Source of the DNA: Candidatus Desulforudis audaxviator MP104C | GTDB lineage: Bacteria > Bacillota > Desulfotomaculia > Desulfotomaculales > Desulforudaceae | Direction: 5' to 3' | Assembly: GCF_000018425.1 (NCBI RefSeq) | Contig: NC_010424.1 | Location: 620,001-684,000, forward strand | DNA length: 64,000 nucleotides | Shown: positions 8,282 to 16,868 of the stretch, piece after piece | Numbering within the stretch: the stretch's first letter is position 1 | Layout of the letters: each line of letters begins with the position of its first letter | Position numbers and translations under genes: made by a program | The notes under the pieces: model-generated | What the model saw: only the letters and a program-made list of their open reading frames with translations | Told to the model about the DNA's origin: nothing | Databases searched by the model: none

Positions 8282-9436
8282 GTGAAGCAGTTTACGGTCG
8301 GACACGAAGACTGGTCCCTGCACCGGAAGGGCCTTCCGGATCAGCAAAGGCACCGGGAGAAGGTGCGCCAGGCCATCCGGGAACACCTGTCCGACATCAT
8401 CAGCGAGGAAAGCATCATCGTCTCCGAGGAGGACCGGGTGGTCAAAATCCCGGTGCCGGCCATCCGGGAATACCGTTTCCGGTTCGACCAGGGCCGTCAG
8501 AAGCAGGTTGGTCACGGCGGAGACGGGTTGGAAATCGGCGACATGGTGGCGGGCGGTTGCCCGCCGGCCTTGAGCGGCAAGGGCGCCGGCACCGAACCGG
8601 GCAGCGACTATTACGAGGCGGAAATCACCCTCGACGAACTGTCGGAACTGATGTTTGAGGACCTACACCTTCCCAACCTGCGCGACAAACCGCGGCCGCA
8701 ACTGGTCACCGAAAGCGTGGACTTCCGCGATGTGCGCAAGAGGGGTCCGGCGGGCAACCTGGATCGCCGACGTACCATCAAGGAAACGTTCCGGAGAAAC
8801 GCCCTGAAAGGCCGACCTGGCTTGCAGAAATTCACCCCGGAGGACCTCAGGTACCGGACCTGGAACCCCGTGCGCCGGCCCGAGTCCGCGGCCGTGGTCC
8901 TGGCCATGATGGATACCTCCGGCTCAATGGGTCCGTTCGAAAAGCACGTCGCCCGATCTTTCTTCTTCTGGATGGTCCGGTTCCTGAAAACCAGGTACGA
9001 CAACGTGGAAGTGGTATTCCTGGCCCACCATACCGAAGCCCGCGAAACCACGCAGGATGAGTTTTTCTCCAGGGGGGAGAGCGGCGGCACGCGGTGTTCA
9101 TCCGTTTACCGGCTGGCCCTGGACATCGTGGCCGAACGGTACTCCCCGCGGCAATACAACGTATACGCCTTTCACTTTTCGGACGGCGACAACCTTGCCT
9201 CCGACAACGACCTGTGTGTGGCCTTGGCGGGCCAACTGGTCGGGGTTTCCAACCTCGTCGGATACGGGGAAATCGAGGGTCCCTACTACTACACGAGCAC
9301 CCTGCGCAGCGCCTTCAAGAAGATCGCCGATCCCCGCTTCGTGACGGTGGTGCTGCGGGACAAGAGCGAGGTATACAGCGCCCTGAGGACTTTCTTCCGG
9401 GCCGGCCCGGCGGACGAGGTCGGTCCGGACGCCTGA
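8282..9436 (+). CDS. yhbH: YhbH/YeaH family protein (DUF444, von Willebrand A-like)
   Basis: 384 residues from a GTG at 8282, with GGAGG 10-14 bases upstream. The N-terminal third is charged and contains a glycine-rich linker. The C-terminal half resembles a von Willebrand A fold with a MIDAS-type motif, MMDTSGSMGPFEKHVARSFF, then HHTEARETTQDEFFSRGESG and FHFSDGDNLASDN. Family members accompany PrkA and SpoVR and are needed for normal sporulation in Bacillus; the biochemical role is not settled. It lies 25 bases after prkA and 17 before spoVR, so the three are almost certainly co-transcribed. Confidence 0.92.
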   Translation: MKQFTVGHEDWSLHRKGLPDQQRHREKVRQAIREHLSDIISEESIIVSEEDRVVKIPVPAIREYRFRFDQGRQKQVGHGGDGLEIGDMVAGGCPPALSGKGAGTEPGSDYYEAEITLDELSELMFEDLHLPNLRDKPRPQLVTESVDFRDVRKRGPAGNLDRRRTIKETFRRNALKGRPGLQKFTPEDLRYRTWNPVRRPESAAVVLAMMDTSGSMGPFEKHVARSFFFWMVRFLKTRYDNVEVVFLAHHTEARETTQDEFFSRGESGGTRCSSVYRLALDIVAERYSPRQYNVYAFHFSDGDNLASDNDLCVALAGQLVGVSNLVGYGEIEGPYYYTSTLRSAFKKIADPRFVTVVLRDKSEVYSALRTFFRAGPADEVGPDA

Positions 9437-9453
9437 CGGGAGGAGAATGCCCG

Positions 9454-10713
9454 TTGCACGACATGGAGAGTCTCGAAAAAGATATCGAGGAGATCATGGC
9501 GGCAGCCCGGCAATACGGCCTGGACCACCGCGACATGCACTTCGAGATCTGTCCGCCCGAGGTGCTCTACAGTTTTGGTGCCTACAGGATGCCCACGCGG
9601 TTCGGCCACTGGAGTTTCGGGAAGGCCTACCAGCGCATCAAAACCGAGTACGACCACAACCTGAGCCGGATGTACGAAATGGTGATCAACACCGACCCGT
9701 GTTACGCCTTCCTGCTTCAGGGGAACACCCGGATTCAGAACCGGCTCGTGATCGCCCACGCCCTCGCGCACAGCGACTTCTTCAAGCACAACGCCTACTT
9801 TGCCCGGACCGCGCCGCGGACCGTGCTGGAGAGCATGACCGTCGCCGCCGGCCGGATCCGGAACTACGAACAGGCCTACGGGCGGGAGCGGGTGGAGCAG
9901 TTCCTGGACGCGGCGCTGGCGGTTCAGGAGCACGTTGATTACCACCATTCTCCCGGGACCGGACGGAGATACCCGGCCGGCGAATCGGCCAGCCATTCCA
10001 AAAACGATGTCCTGGGGTTCATCGCCCGCTTCGGGCACGGTCTGGAATCCTGGCAGCGGGACATTCTGGCCGTCGTCCGGGAGGAATCCCTGTACTTCCG
10101 GCCGCAATTGGCCACCAAGCTGTGCAACGAAGGCTGGGCCACCTTCTGGCACTTGAAGATCATGCACCACCTGGAGTTGACGGAGGAGGAAACAGTTGAT
10201 TTCGCGCGGATGCACGCCCAGCTTGTTCAGCCCTCGCGGTTGCGGGTAAACCCTTACCTGCTGGGTCTCTCAATCTTTTCCGATATCGACCGGCGGTGGG
10301 GCCGGGACACGGTTTTTGAAGCGCGGGCCACCTGTGACGATCCGGGGCTTTTGCGCAACTACCTGACCGAGGAACTGGTTCGAAAAATGGACCTTTTCGT
10401 GTTCCGGAGAATCGGCTATGAATGGCGGGTGGTCGAGAAGGACTGGCAAACGGTGCGCGACACCCTGATTCAGAACCTCTTCAACTGCGGTCACCCGTAC
10501 ATACTGGTGGAGACGGGCGATTTCAACGGACGCGGGGAACTGTACCTGAAACATTATTATGAGGGGGTGGAACTGGACGTTCACTACCTGGAGAAAACGC
10601 TGCCCCTGGTCCACCGGCTGTGGGGCCGTCCGGTGCACCTGGAAACGGTCCTCGAGGAAAAGGAAATGCTTTTTTCCTTTCCGGGTGACAAGGTCGGCAA
10701 ACGCCTTATATAA
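9454..10713 (+). CDS. spoVR: SpoVR family protein (spore cortex-associated)
   Basis: About 419 residues. The TTG at 9454 is chosen because GGGAGGAG at 9438-9445 lies eight bases upstream; an ATG at 9463 is the alternative. Diagnostic SpoVR segments are present: EICPPEVLYSFGAYRMPTRF, HWSFGKAYQRIKTEYD, HALAHSDFFKHNAYF, ESLYFRPQLATKLCNEGWAT and FWHLKIM. In Bacillus SpoVR is needed for proper cortex assembly, and its relatives travel with PrkA and YhbH in many phyla. It completes the triad, and ku starts 53 bases later. Confidence 0.93.
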   Translation: MHDMESLEKDIEEIMAAARQYGLDHRDMHFEICPPEVLYSFGAYRMPTRFGHWSFGKAYQRIKTEYDHNLSRMYEMVINTDPCYAFLLQGNTRIQNRLVIAHALAHSDFFKHNAYFARTAPRTVLESMTVAAGRIRNYEQAYGRERVEQFLDAALAVQEHVDYHHSPGTGRRYPAGESASHSKNDVLGFIARFGHGLESWQRDILAVVREESLYFRPQLATKLCNEGWATFWHLKIMHHLELTEEETVDFARMHAQLVQPSRLRVNPYLLGLSIFSDIDRRWGRDTVFEARATCDDPGLLRNYLTEELVRKMDLFVFRRIGYEWRVVEKDWQTVRDTLIQNLFNCGHPYILVETGDFNGRGELYLKHYYEGVELDVHYLEKTLPLVHRLWGRPVHLETVLEEKEMLFSFPGDKVGKRLI

Positions 10714-10766
10714 TCCCGGTCCGGCGAGGCAAACTAGGGAGAAAGGTGAACGGGAAGTGATGAGTC

Positions 10767-11618
10767 TTGCGCCCGATCTGGAAAGGGGCCGTGACCTTCG
10801 GCCTGGTGTACATTCCGGTGAAACTCTATCCGGCGACCGAGCGCCGGGACATTAAATTCAATTACCTCCACGAGCGGTGCCACACACCGATCCGGTACCG
10901 CAAGTTCTGCCCCCATTGTGAGGCGGAAGTGCCTGCCCAGGAGATCGTCCGGGGCTACGAGTACGAAAAGGGCCGGTACGTGGTCCTGACGGAAGAGGAA
11001 CTGGAGAACCTGCCCACGGGCGGAGCCGGAAACATTTCCCTCCTGGATTTCGTCCCCATCGAGGAGATCGATCCGGTCTACTACGATCGGTCCTACTATC
11101 TCTCACCGGCGGAAGGCGGCGAAAAGGTGTACAGCCTGCTGCGCGAAGCACTGGAGAAGAGCGGACGGGTCGGTGTGGCCCGGGTGTCCATCCGGACCAA
11201 GGAGTCGCTGGCGGTGCTTCGGGTCAGCGGCCCGGCGCTTCAGATGAGCACCATGTACTATCCGGACGAGGTGCGTTCCCCCGCGCTCCTGCCGGAACTG
11301 GGGGCCGGGGTGAACCTGCACGCCAACGAGGTCAAAATGGCGCTGAACCTGGTGGAAAGCCTAGCGGGAACTTTTGAGCCCGAAAAATACCGGGATGAAA
11401 GGCGGGAGGCCGTTTCCGAAATCATCCGGGCCAAGGTGGCCGGTGAGACCGTTGTGACGGCGCCGCCGGCGCGCCCGGAAAAGGTGGTCGACCTGATGGA
11501 GGCTCTGAAAGCGAGCATCGAACAGGCCAGGAAGGAGCGTGGGACGAAGAAAGCCGAAGGCAAGCGGACGAGAACAAAGAGGCCGCGCCCACCCGCTGGT
11601 GACGCGGCACACCCGTAG
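10767..11618 (+). CDS. ku: Ku, DNA end-binding protein of bacterial NHEJ
   Basis: 283 residues from a TTG start (RPIWKGAVTFGLVYIPVKLY near the N-terminus, a Ku signature). The Ku core continues through NYLHERCHTPIRYRKFCPHC, where cysteines sit in a zinc-like site, to KYRDERREAVSEIIRAKV. The last 40 residues are rich in Lys and Arg, the usual DNA-gripping tail. Ku homodimers thread onto double-strand breaks and recruit LigD. In this organism the LigD activities are two separate genes at 12689 and 14708. The position right after spoVR suggests spore-linked repair, as in Bacillus. Confidence 0.95.
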   Translation: MRPIWKGAVTFGLVYIPVKLYPATERRDIKFNYLHERCHTPIRYRKFCPHCEAEVPAQEIVRGYEYEKGRYVVLTEEELENLPTGGAGNISLLDFVPIEEIDPVYYDRSYYLSPAEGGEKVYSLLREALEKSGRVGVARVSIRTKESLAVLRVSGPALQMSTMYYPDEVRSPALLPELGAGVNLHANEVKMALNLVESLAGTFEPEKYRDERREAVSEIIRAKVAGETVVTAPPARPEKVVDLMEALKASIEQARKERGTKKAEGKRTRTKRPRPPAGDAAHP

Positions 11619-11674
11619 AAGGATTGCTTTGATTCGTCGAAATCGTCTGGTCGCACTGTTCCAGTCCCAAGTGT

Positions 11675-12568
11675 TTACTTGTACTCCACCTTGGCTTTGG
11701 TCCACAGACTGTCCACCCAGGCGGGGTAGAGCTGAGTTATCTCTTTTTCGGTGAGTTCGCGGCGCACTTTCGCTTCCACGTCGGCGAACACAGGCTCAAC
11801 GGCTGGGTGTTTCTCCAGGATTTCGACCACGTGGAAACCGGACGGGGTTTCAAGCACTTCGTTCACCAGACCGGTCTCCATCCCGAAGAGGGCTTTCTGC
11901 CAGGCGGGGATGAGTTCTCCGTACCGGATGGTGCCCAGACCGCCTCCGCCGCCGGCGGTGAGGGGGTCCACCGATTTCTCGCGGGCCAGCACGGCAAAGT
12001 CGGCACCGGAGACCAACTCGGACCGGACGCTTTCCGCCTCTTCACGGGTCTTAAGCACGATGTGGCGCGCCTCCAGGCTCTCGGGCTGCCCGAAACGCTT
12101 CCGGTTGGCCTCGAAGTACTCCTTTACCTCGGCTTCATCCAGTTGGATCTGTTTTCCGAGCACCCCTTCGACGATGAGTTGGACCCGGATCTGCTGCTCT
12201 AAGTCCTTTTGTTCCAGTCCGTATGCCTTGAGGGCCTCCTGAAACTCTTCCCGGGACGAGAAGCCGCTTTCGATGACCTCGTCCAGCCGGGTCTGGACAT
12301 CGGCGTCTGATATCTCGACACCCTGTGCGCGGCCTTCCTGGATGATCAACTTCCGGGTGATCAGCTCCTGCAAGGTCTGCTGACCCATCTGCGCGTACAT
12401 TTCAGCGTACAGTTCGTCACGGGAGATGGGCTCCCCGTTCACGACGGCCACCGTCTCAACGTCACCCGACCGGCCGCACCCGCCGAGTGCCAACCCCGCG
12501 AGCAGGACCGCGATGACCAGGACGAGCACCAACCCGGGACGCCTGAGGGGTAAGAGTGCTTTAGGCAC
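11675..12568 (-). CDS. prsA: Peptidyl-prolyl isomerase lipoprotein, PrsA/SurA-like foldase
   Basis: 297 residues. A basic N-terminus and hydrophobic core end in the lipobox LALGGC, giving a membrane-anchored lipoprotein. An N-terminal chaperone region (VNGEPISRDELYAEMYAQMG) precedes a parvulin rotamase domain (LEARHIVLKTREEAESVRSE, GGGGLGTIRYGELIPAW). It should help fold exported proteins outside the membrane. It is transcribed towards ku, and its start region faces ligD. A perfect TATAAT on the minus strand (12604-12609) may be its -10. The start is GTG, with GGGAG some 12 bases upstream. Confidence 0.9.
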   Translation of the reverse strand: MPKALLPLRRPGLVLVLVIAVLLAGLALGGCGRSGDVETVAVVNGEPISRDELYAEMYAQMGQQTLQELITRKLIIQEGRAQGVEISDADVQTRLDEVIESGFSSREEFQEALKAYGLEQKDLEQQIRVQLIVEGVLGKQIQLDEAEVKEYFEANRKRFGQPESLEARHIVLKTREEAESVRSELVSGADFAVLAREKSVDPLTAGGGGGLGTIRYGELIPAWQKALFGMETGLVNEVLETPSGFHVVEILEKHPAVEPVFADVEAKVRRELTEKEITQLYPAWVDSLWTKAKVEYK

Positions 12569-12688
12569 GATTAAACTACTCCCTTCTTTTCACATTGAAG
12601 TCCATTATACACGTTACCGCCTGAAAGATCATGCGGGACTGGTGACGGCAAGCGTGACGTTCGCGCCGTTTCTGGAAAGACTGGAGGT

Positions 12689-13621
12689 ATGAACACAAAG
12701 TTTTCGCCCATGGAGCCTGTTTCCTGGCCGGCGCCGTTCAATGACCCGGGTTTTGTGCACCAGTTGAAATGGGACGGCATCCGGATCATTGCGGAGGTCC
12801 GGGGGGACGAGGTGGTGCTCCGTACGCGCCGGGGCGGGGTGCGGACCGAGACCTACCCCGAGCTTCGCGTGCTCAGCAGGATCCTGAAGGGGGAAGCGGC
12901 CGTTCTGGACGGCGAAGCGGTGGTCCTCGATGAGGAAGGTTGTCCGAGCTTCGGGCGGATTCTGCGGCGCGACCAGACCCGCAGAGTGACGGCCGCCTTG
13001 AGGCGGGACCTGCCGGTGCAGTACGTGGTGTTTGACGTTTTGCTTCTTGACGGGGAATCACTGCTGGATCGGCCCTTTACGGAGCGGCAGGAAATCCTGG
13101 CGGGGATTCTGCCGGAAGAGGCGCCGGTGGCGATTTGCCGGAGTCTCCCGGACGGCGTGGAACTGTTCAAAGCCACGGGCCGCCTTGGACTGGAGGGGAT
13201 TGTGAGTAAAGAGCTGGCCGGCCGGTACCACCCGGGGCGTAAACACCCCACCTGGCGCAAGGTGAAGCATTTCCGCCGGTTGGAGGCGGTGGTGGGCGGT
13301 GTCGTGTTGAAGCGGGGACGGGCCAACGCCCTGCTGCTCGGTCTTTACTCCGGCCGGAACCTGGTCTATATCGGCCGGGCCGCCACCGGACTTTCGGAGA
13401 GGGACCTGACGGTTTTGACCGGAATGGCCCGCACCCACGCCGCCGGCCGTTCCCCGTTCAAGAACACACCCGCGGCTGGCCGGGGCCTGGAGGTTGCCTG
13501 GCTCGAGACGCCCCTGACGGCACGCGTGCGGTTCATCGGCTGGACCGATCAGGGGCGGCTGCGGAACCCGGTGCTCGAAGGCTTCAACGACCAGGCGGCC
13601 GGGGACTGCGTTTTCCCTTAG
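12689..13621 (+). CDS. ligD: ATP-dependent DNA ligase, LigD ligase-domain type
   Basis: 310 residues. The adenylation motif is KWDGIRIIAEV, with Lys27 the expected AMP-accepting residue. Further nucleotidyltransferase motifs include AVLDGEAVVLDEEG, VVFDVLLLDGESLLDRPF, GLEGIVSKELAGRYHPGRKH and PTWRKVKHF. An OB-fold C-terminal part follows. It corresponds to the ligase domain of LigD standing alone, without polymerase or phosphoesterase domains. Together with Ku (10767) and the separate polymerase (14708) it makes a split NHEJ set. GGAGGT lies just before the ATG. Confidence 0.93.
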   Translation: MNTKFSPMEPVSWPAPFNDPGFVHQLKWDGIRIIAEVRGDEVVLRTRRGGVRTETYPELRVLSRILKGEAAVLDGEAVVLDEEGCPSFGRILRRDQTRRVTAALRRDLPVQYVVFDVLLLDGESLLDRPFTERQEILAGILPEEAPVAICRSLPDGVELFKATGRLGLEGIVSKELAGRYHPGRKHPTWRKVKHFRRLEAVVGGVVLKRGRANALLLGLYSGRNLVYIGRAATGLSERDLTVLTGMARTHAAGRSPFKNTPAAGRGLEVAWLETPLTARVRFIGWTDQGRLRNPVLEGFNDQAAGDCVFP

Positions 13622-13860
13622 AGATGCCATCGGGCTGAAGAAGACTGCCGGCAAGATTTTCGGCAAATTCGGCAAGGAAGTGGTGATCGGTACTCACCCC
13701 TGGTAAGATCCGGCCGGCCCCTGCCTTAGGGCTTGCAATCACCCGATCGTGCAGCTGTCATATCATGGTGCAGCGAGAAAGCTGCGTTTGGTTCCAAGGG
13801 GCATGCCCTGGCATGCTTCACCCGCTCATAATGGCCGCGGGTGACGGGGGGAGGGAATCG

Positions 13861-14295
13861 GTGCGGGAATTATGGATGACTTTGCTGCCGGTGCTGGTGC
13901 GCTTGCCCCGCTACGCGAGACTGGTGTTGGGTTTGTCCCGGGACAGCCGGGTCGCCCCGCCGCAAAAAGCGCTCCTCGCGGGGGCGATCCTGTACAACTT
14001 TTCGCCGGTGGACCTCATTCCGAGTGTGGTCCCGGTGTTGGGTCAGCTCGACGACCTTGCCGTGCTGTTGTTCGCCGTTCGTTCGGTGGTGAGGAATTGT
14101 CCCGGGCCGGTGGCCAGGGAGTACCTGTGCCGGTGCGGGTTGACCGCGCGTCACGTGCGTGAGGACCCGGAGGTGGTGAGGCGGACACTGCGGCGGGTGG
14201 TGACGGAATCGGGCCGGCTCGCCGGCCGAAAAATTGCGCACGGCTTTGAAGGAATAACGACAAGGCACAGAGCTGGTTTCCGGCAAAGGGACTGA
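13861..14295 (+). CDS. DUF1232 (YkvA-like) small membrane-associated protein
   Basis: 144 residues from a GTG at 13861 that follows GGGAGGG. The DUF1232 core is the segment LLAGAILYNFSPVDLIPSVV followed by PVLGQLDDLAVLLFAV, probably one or two membrane-embedded helices. The function of DUF1232 proteins is unknown. The C-terminus is Arg-rich. The upstream 240 bases (13622-13860) hold no convincing gene. Its location between ligase and SASP genes places it in the spore/repair neighbourhood, but no link is shown. Confidence 0.75.
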   Translation: MRELWMTLLPVLVRLPRYARLVLGLSRDSRVAPPQKALLAGAILYNFSPVDLIPSVVPVLGQLDDLAVLLFAVRSVVRNCPGPVAREYLCRCGLTARHVREDPEVVRRTLRRVVTESGRLAGRKIAHGFEGITTRHRAGFRQRD

Positions 14296-14402
14296 TCAAA
14301 ATCCAAGCGCCGGAAAGCTACAGGCTGCGCCTTGTCGGAGTCTATTGTTGTCCGTCCGGGGGTCTTTTATTCGGACCGGGGGTTTGTGTCACCCCTGTTT
14401 TC

Positions 14403-14606
14403 TTACTTGTCGACTTGCGTTTCCTGCAGGGATTTTTCACCGGTCTCAGCCAGCTTCCGCACCATCTGTCCGCCGATGCGGCCGGCCTCCCGTGCGCTCA
14501 ATGCGTCACCCCCGACTTTCAGGTCGTCGTCAAGATGCAGTTCGCGGGCCGTTTCCCACTTCAACTGTTCGTGCTTTTCCTTGCGCCGGTTTTTCTTCCG
14601 GGGCAT
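14403..14606 (-). CDS. Small acid-soluble spore protein, alpha/beta-type (divergent)
   Basis: 67 residues from the ATG at 14606, preceded by GAGGTGAT; a TTG three bases earlier is possible. The C-terminal half carries the SASP hallmark DALSAREAGRIGGQMVRKLA. The N-terminus is very basic (PRKKNRRKEKHEQLKWETA). Alpha/beta SASPs coat and protect DNA in dormant spores and are degraded by GPR, which is encoded at 50074. The gene faces away from ligD-polymerase, whose true start is at 14708. Being longer and more basic at the N-terminus than a classic SASP, it may be a specialised variant. Confidence 0.8.
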   Translation of the reverse strand: MPRKKNRRKEKHEQLKWETARELHLDDDLKVGGDALSAREAGRIGGQMVRKLAETGEKSLQETQVDK

Positions 14607-14707
14607 CAATCATCACCTCGTTCATATATTTCACCTGCAGCGGGAAAATATTCTGCAACCCGGGGATGCGTTACCTGGTCCCGTCTTTCTCGAAGGGGGA
14701 TCCGCTT

Positions 14708-15610
14708 GTGCCGACGGTACTCATCGGCCGCCAGAAAGTGGACCTGACCAATCTGGACAAGGTATTCTGGCCGGAAGGATACACCAAGGGCGACCTGGTG
14801 AATTACTACCACCGGGTGGCGCCGTATGTGCTCCGCTACCTCAGGGACCGGCCGATCGTAATGAGCCGGTATCCGGACGGGATCAACGGAAAACACTTCT
14901 ACCAGAAGGAGAGACCGGAATACACGCCGGACTGGATTGAAACGGTGCTGGTGGCCCACGAGGGCGCCCAACGGGTGATAAACTACATCGTGTGCCGGGA
15001 CGAGGCGACCCTGGTCTGGATCGCCAACCAGGGGGCGATCGAGATGCACGCCTGGCTGGGCAGGGCCGGCCGCCTCGAGTACCCGGATCTGGCCGTCCTC
15101 GATCTGGATCCGGCGGCAGGGGCGAAATGGCGCCAGGTGATCGACGTGGCGCTGCTGGCCCGCACCGTGCTGGCCGAATTCGGCCTGGCCGGTTTCCCCA
15201 AGACCTCGGGAGCCACCGGAGTGCACGTTTTCATTCCCCTGGAACCGGTGCACACCTACCGGGAGACGACACGGGCAATGGAGGCGGTGGCCCGCCTGGT
15301 CACCGGCGTTTGCGCGTTCGCCACCACCGAACGGGTGATTGAACGGCGGACCGGCAAAGTGTACATCGACTATCTGCAAAACACGGCGGGTAAAACCATG
15401 GCTTTCCCGTACAGTGTGCGCCCCCTCCCGTCGGCTCCCGTGTCCACCCCCGTAACCTGGGAGGAACTCGAAGATCTGAAAGCGGCGAAAGGTTTCAACA
15501 TAAAGACCGTGCCGGAACGCCTACAAAACCTGGGTGACCCCTATGCCGGACTTTTCAACCGCCACTACCGTCTGGATGCCCTGCTGGAACTCGCCCCGTC
15601 CCCCGCTTAG
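14708..15610 (+). CDS. ligD: LigD-type DNA polymerase/primase domain protein (NHEJ)
   Basis: About 300 residues. The GTG at 14708 is chosen because GGGGGA lies 6 bases before it; an in-frame ATG at 14666 lacks a ribosome site. Archaeo-eukaryotic primase-like polymerase motifs are visible: NLDKVFWPEGYTKGDLVNYY, YPDGINGKHFYQKERPEYTP, LAVLDLDPAAGAKW (metal-binding Asp pair), PKTSGATGVHVFIPL and KVYIDYLQNTAGKTM. In LigD systems this domain adds nucleotides or ribonucleotides at breaks before ligation. It is separate from the ligase at 12689, as in several Clostridia and archaea. Confidence 0.92.
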   Translation: MPTVLIGRQKVDLTNLDKVFWPEGYTKGDLVNYYHRVAPYVLRYLRDRPIVMSRYPDGINGKHFYQKERPEYTPDWIETVLVAHEGAQRVINYIVCRDEATLVWIANQGAIEMHAWLGRAGRLEYPDLAVLDLDPAAGAKWRQVIDVALLARTVLAEFGLAGFPKTSGATGVHVFIPLEPVHTYRETTRAMEAVARLVTGVCAFATTERVIERRTGKVYIDYLQNTAGKTMAFPYSVRPLPSAPVSTPVTWEELEDLKAAKGFNIKTVPERLQNLGDPYAGLFNRHYRLDALLELAPSPA

Positions 15611-15709
15611 CGTCTTTTCACTTTTTGGAGGCTCGGACGTTTGGTTCGGCAGGAATTTACAGAGACACCCCCGAATCCCATGGGCAAATCAGGCAGGGAG
15701 AGGCACATC

Positions 15710-16825
15710 GTGGAGGAGCGGGCATACTGGCTGGCCTGGGTGGTGGCCTGGCCGGCTGGGGGGCGGCGGCTTTTGAACCTGCTCGAGGCGGTCGGTTCTG
15801 CCCGGCAGGCCTGGGAGGCCGAGAAGAGTGAGCTGGCGGCGTCGGGGCTGGATTCGTCCCTGGCGGACGAACTATTGTCCAGGCGTTCCCGGGTCGACCC
15901 GGCCGCGGAGCAGGAACGGGTCCGGCAGGCCGGCATCCGGGTGATTACTTGGGTGGACGCGGACTACCCGGAGAGCCTGCGCCACATCTACGATCCCCCG
16001 GCGGTGCTTTTCGGCCTGGGGGCGTTCAGTTTTCAGGAGTCCGGCCCCGCCGTGGCCATCGTCGGTTCGCGCCGGGCCACGCCGTACGGCAAGGCGACGG
16101 CCGGCCGACTGGCCGCCGCGCTTGGCTCCTGTGGCCTGGTGGTGGTCAGCGGGATGGCCCGGGGTATCGACACCGCGGCGCACAGGGGCGCCCTGGAGTC
16201 CGGGGCCCCGACGGTGGCGGTGCTCGGTTCCGGTCTGGACGTGGTCTACCCCCGGGAAAACGCCGGCCTGATGGAGAAAATCGCGGCTTCCGGCGGATTG
16301 GTGCTCACCGAATTTCCTCTGGGCTCAAAACCGGAAGCATGGCATTTTCCGGTGCGCAACCGGATCATCAGCGGTCTTTGTCGCGGGGTCGTGGTCGTGG
16401 AGGCCGGCGAGCGCAGCGGCGCCCTGATTACGGCGGAACTGGCCTTGGAACAGGGTCGTGACGTGATGGCGGTGCCCGGCAACGTGAACAACCCTTTCAG
16501 CCGGGGTCCCAACCGCCTGATCAAGCAAGGTGCCCGGTTGGTTGAGGACGCCAAGGACGTGCTGGAGGAACTGGGCCTGACCGCGCTTTTCCCCGAAACC
16601 GAGTCCGGGGAAGCCGAAGCGGTCGCGCAGTTGAGCGGGGAGGAAAAGCGGGTACTGGAAATCCTTCAGGGACAGAGCCTATCCGACCAGGCCCTCATCA
16701 GACTCACGGGCCTGGCGGCCCCGCAAACAGCGGCCGTACTGGCCTACCTAGAAATCAAGGGGTTTGTGCGGCGGGCGCCGGGCGGGTTATACTACTCTTT
16801 ATTAAAATTAAAAAACGGCCGGTAG
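15710..16825 (+). CDS. dprA: DNA-processing protein DprA (Smf)
   Basis: 371 residues from the GTG at 15710, six to eight bases after GGGAGAGG; an ATG at 15680 is an alternative. A short N-terminal SAM-like region is followed by the Rossmann-like core with the DprA signature VAIVGSRRATPYGKATAGRL, VVVSGMARGIDTAAHRGALE and EFPLGSKPEAWHFPVRNRII, then a C-terminal winged-helix DML1-like domain. DprA loads RecA on single-stranded DNA during transformation and protects incoming DNA. The dprA-topA order is usual in Firmicutes. Confidence 0.95.
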   Translation: MEERAYWLAWVVAWPAGGRRLLNLLEAVGSARQAWEAEKSELAASGLDSSLADELLSRRSRVDPAAEQERVRQAGIRVITWVDADYPESLRHIYDPPAVLFGLGAFSFQESGPAVAIVGSRRATPYGKATAGRLAAALGSCGLVVVSGMARGIDTAAHRGALESGAPTVAVLGSGLDVVYPRENAGLMEKIAASGGLVLTEFPLGSKPEAWHFPVRNRIISGLCRGVVVVEAGERSGALITAELALEQGRDVMAVPGNVNNPFSRGPNRLIKQGARLVEDAKDVLEELGLTALFPETESGEAEAVAQLSGEEKRVLEILQGQSLSDQALIRLTGLAAPQTAAVLAYLEIKGFVRRAPGGLYYSLLKLKNGR

Positions 16826-16868
16826 TCTTTCATGCCGGTGAAATCATTGCGACGCGAGGTGGACCTGA

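Noticed and set aside
13624-13706. Short frame after ligD reading AIGLKKTAGKIFGKFGKE and then VVIGTHPW
   Set aside because: The amino-acid pattern is suggestive but there is no start codon or ribosome site; it may be a gene remnant, not a usable call.
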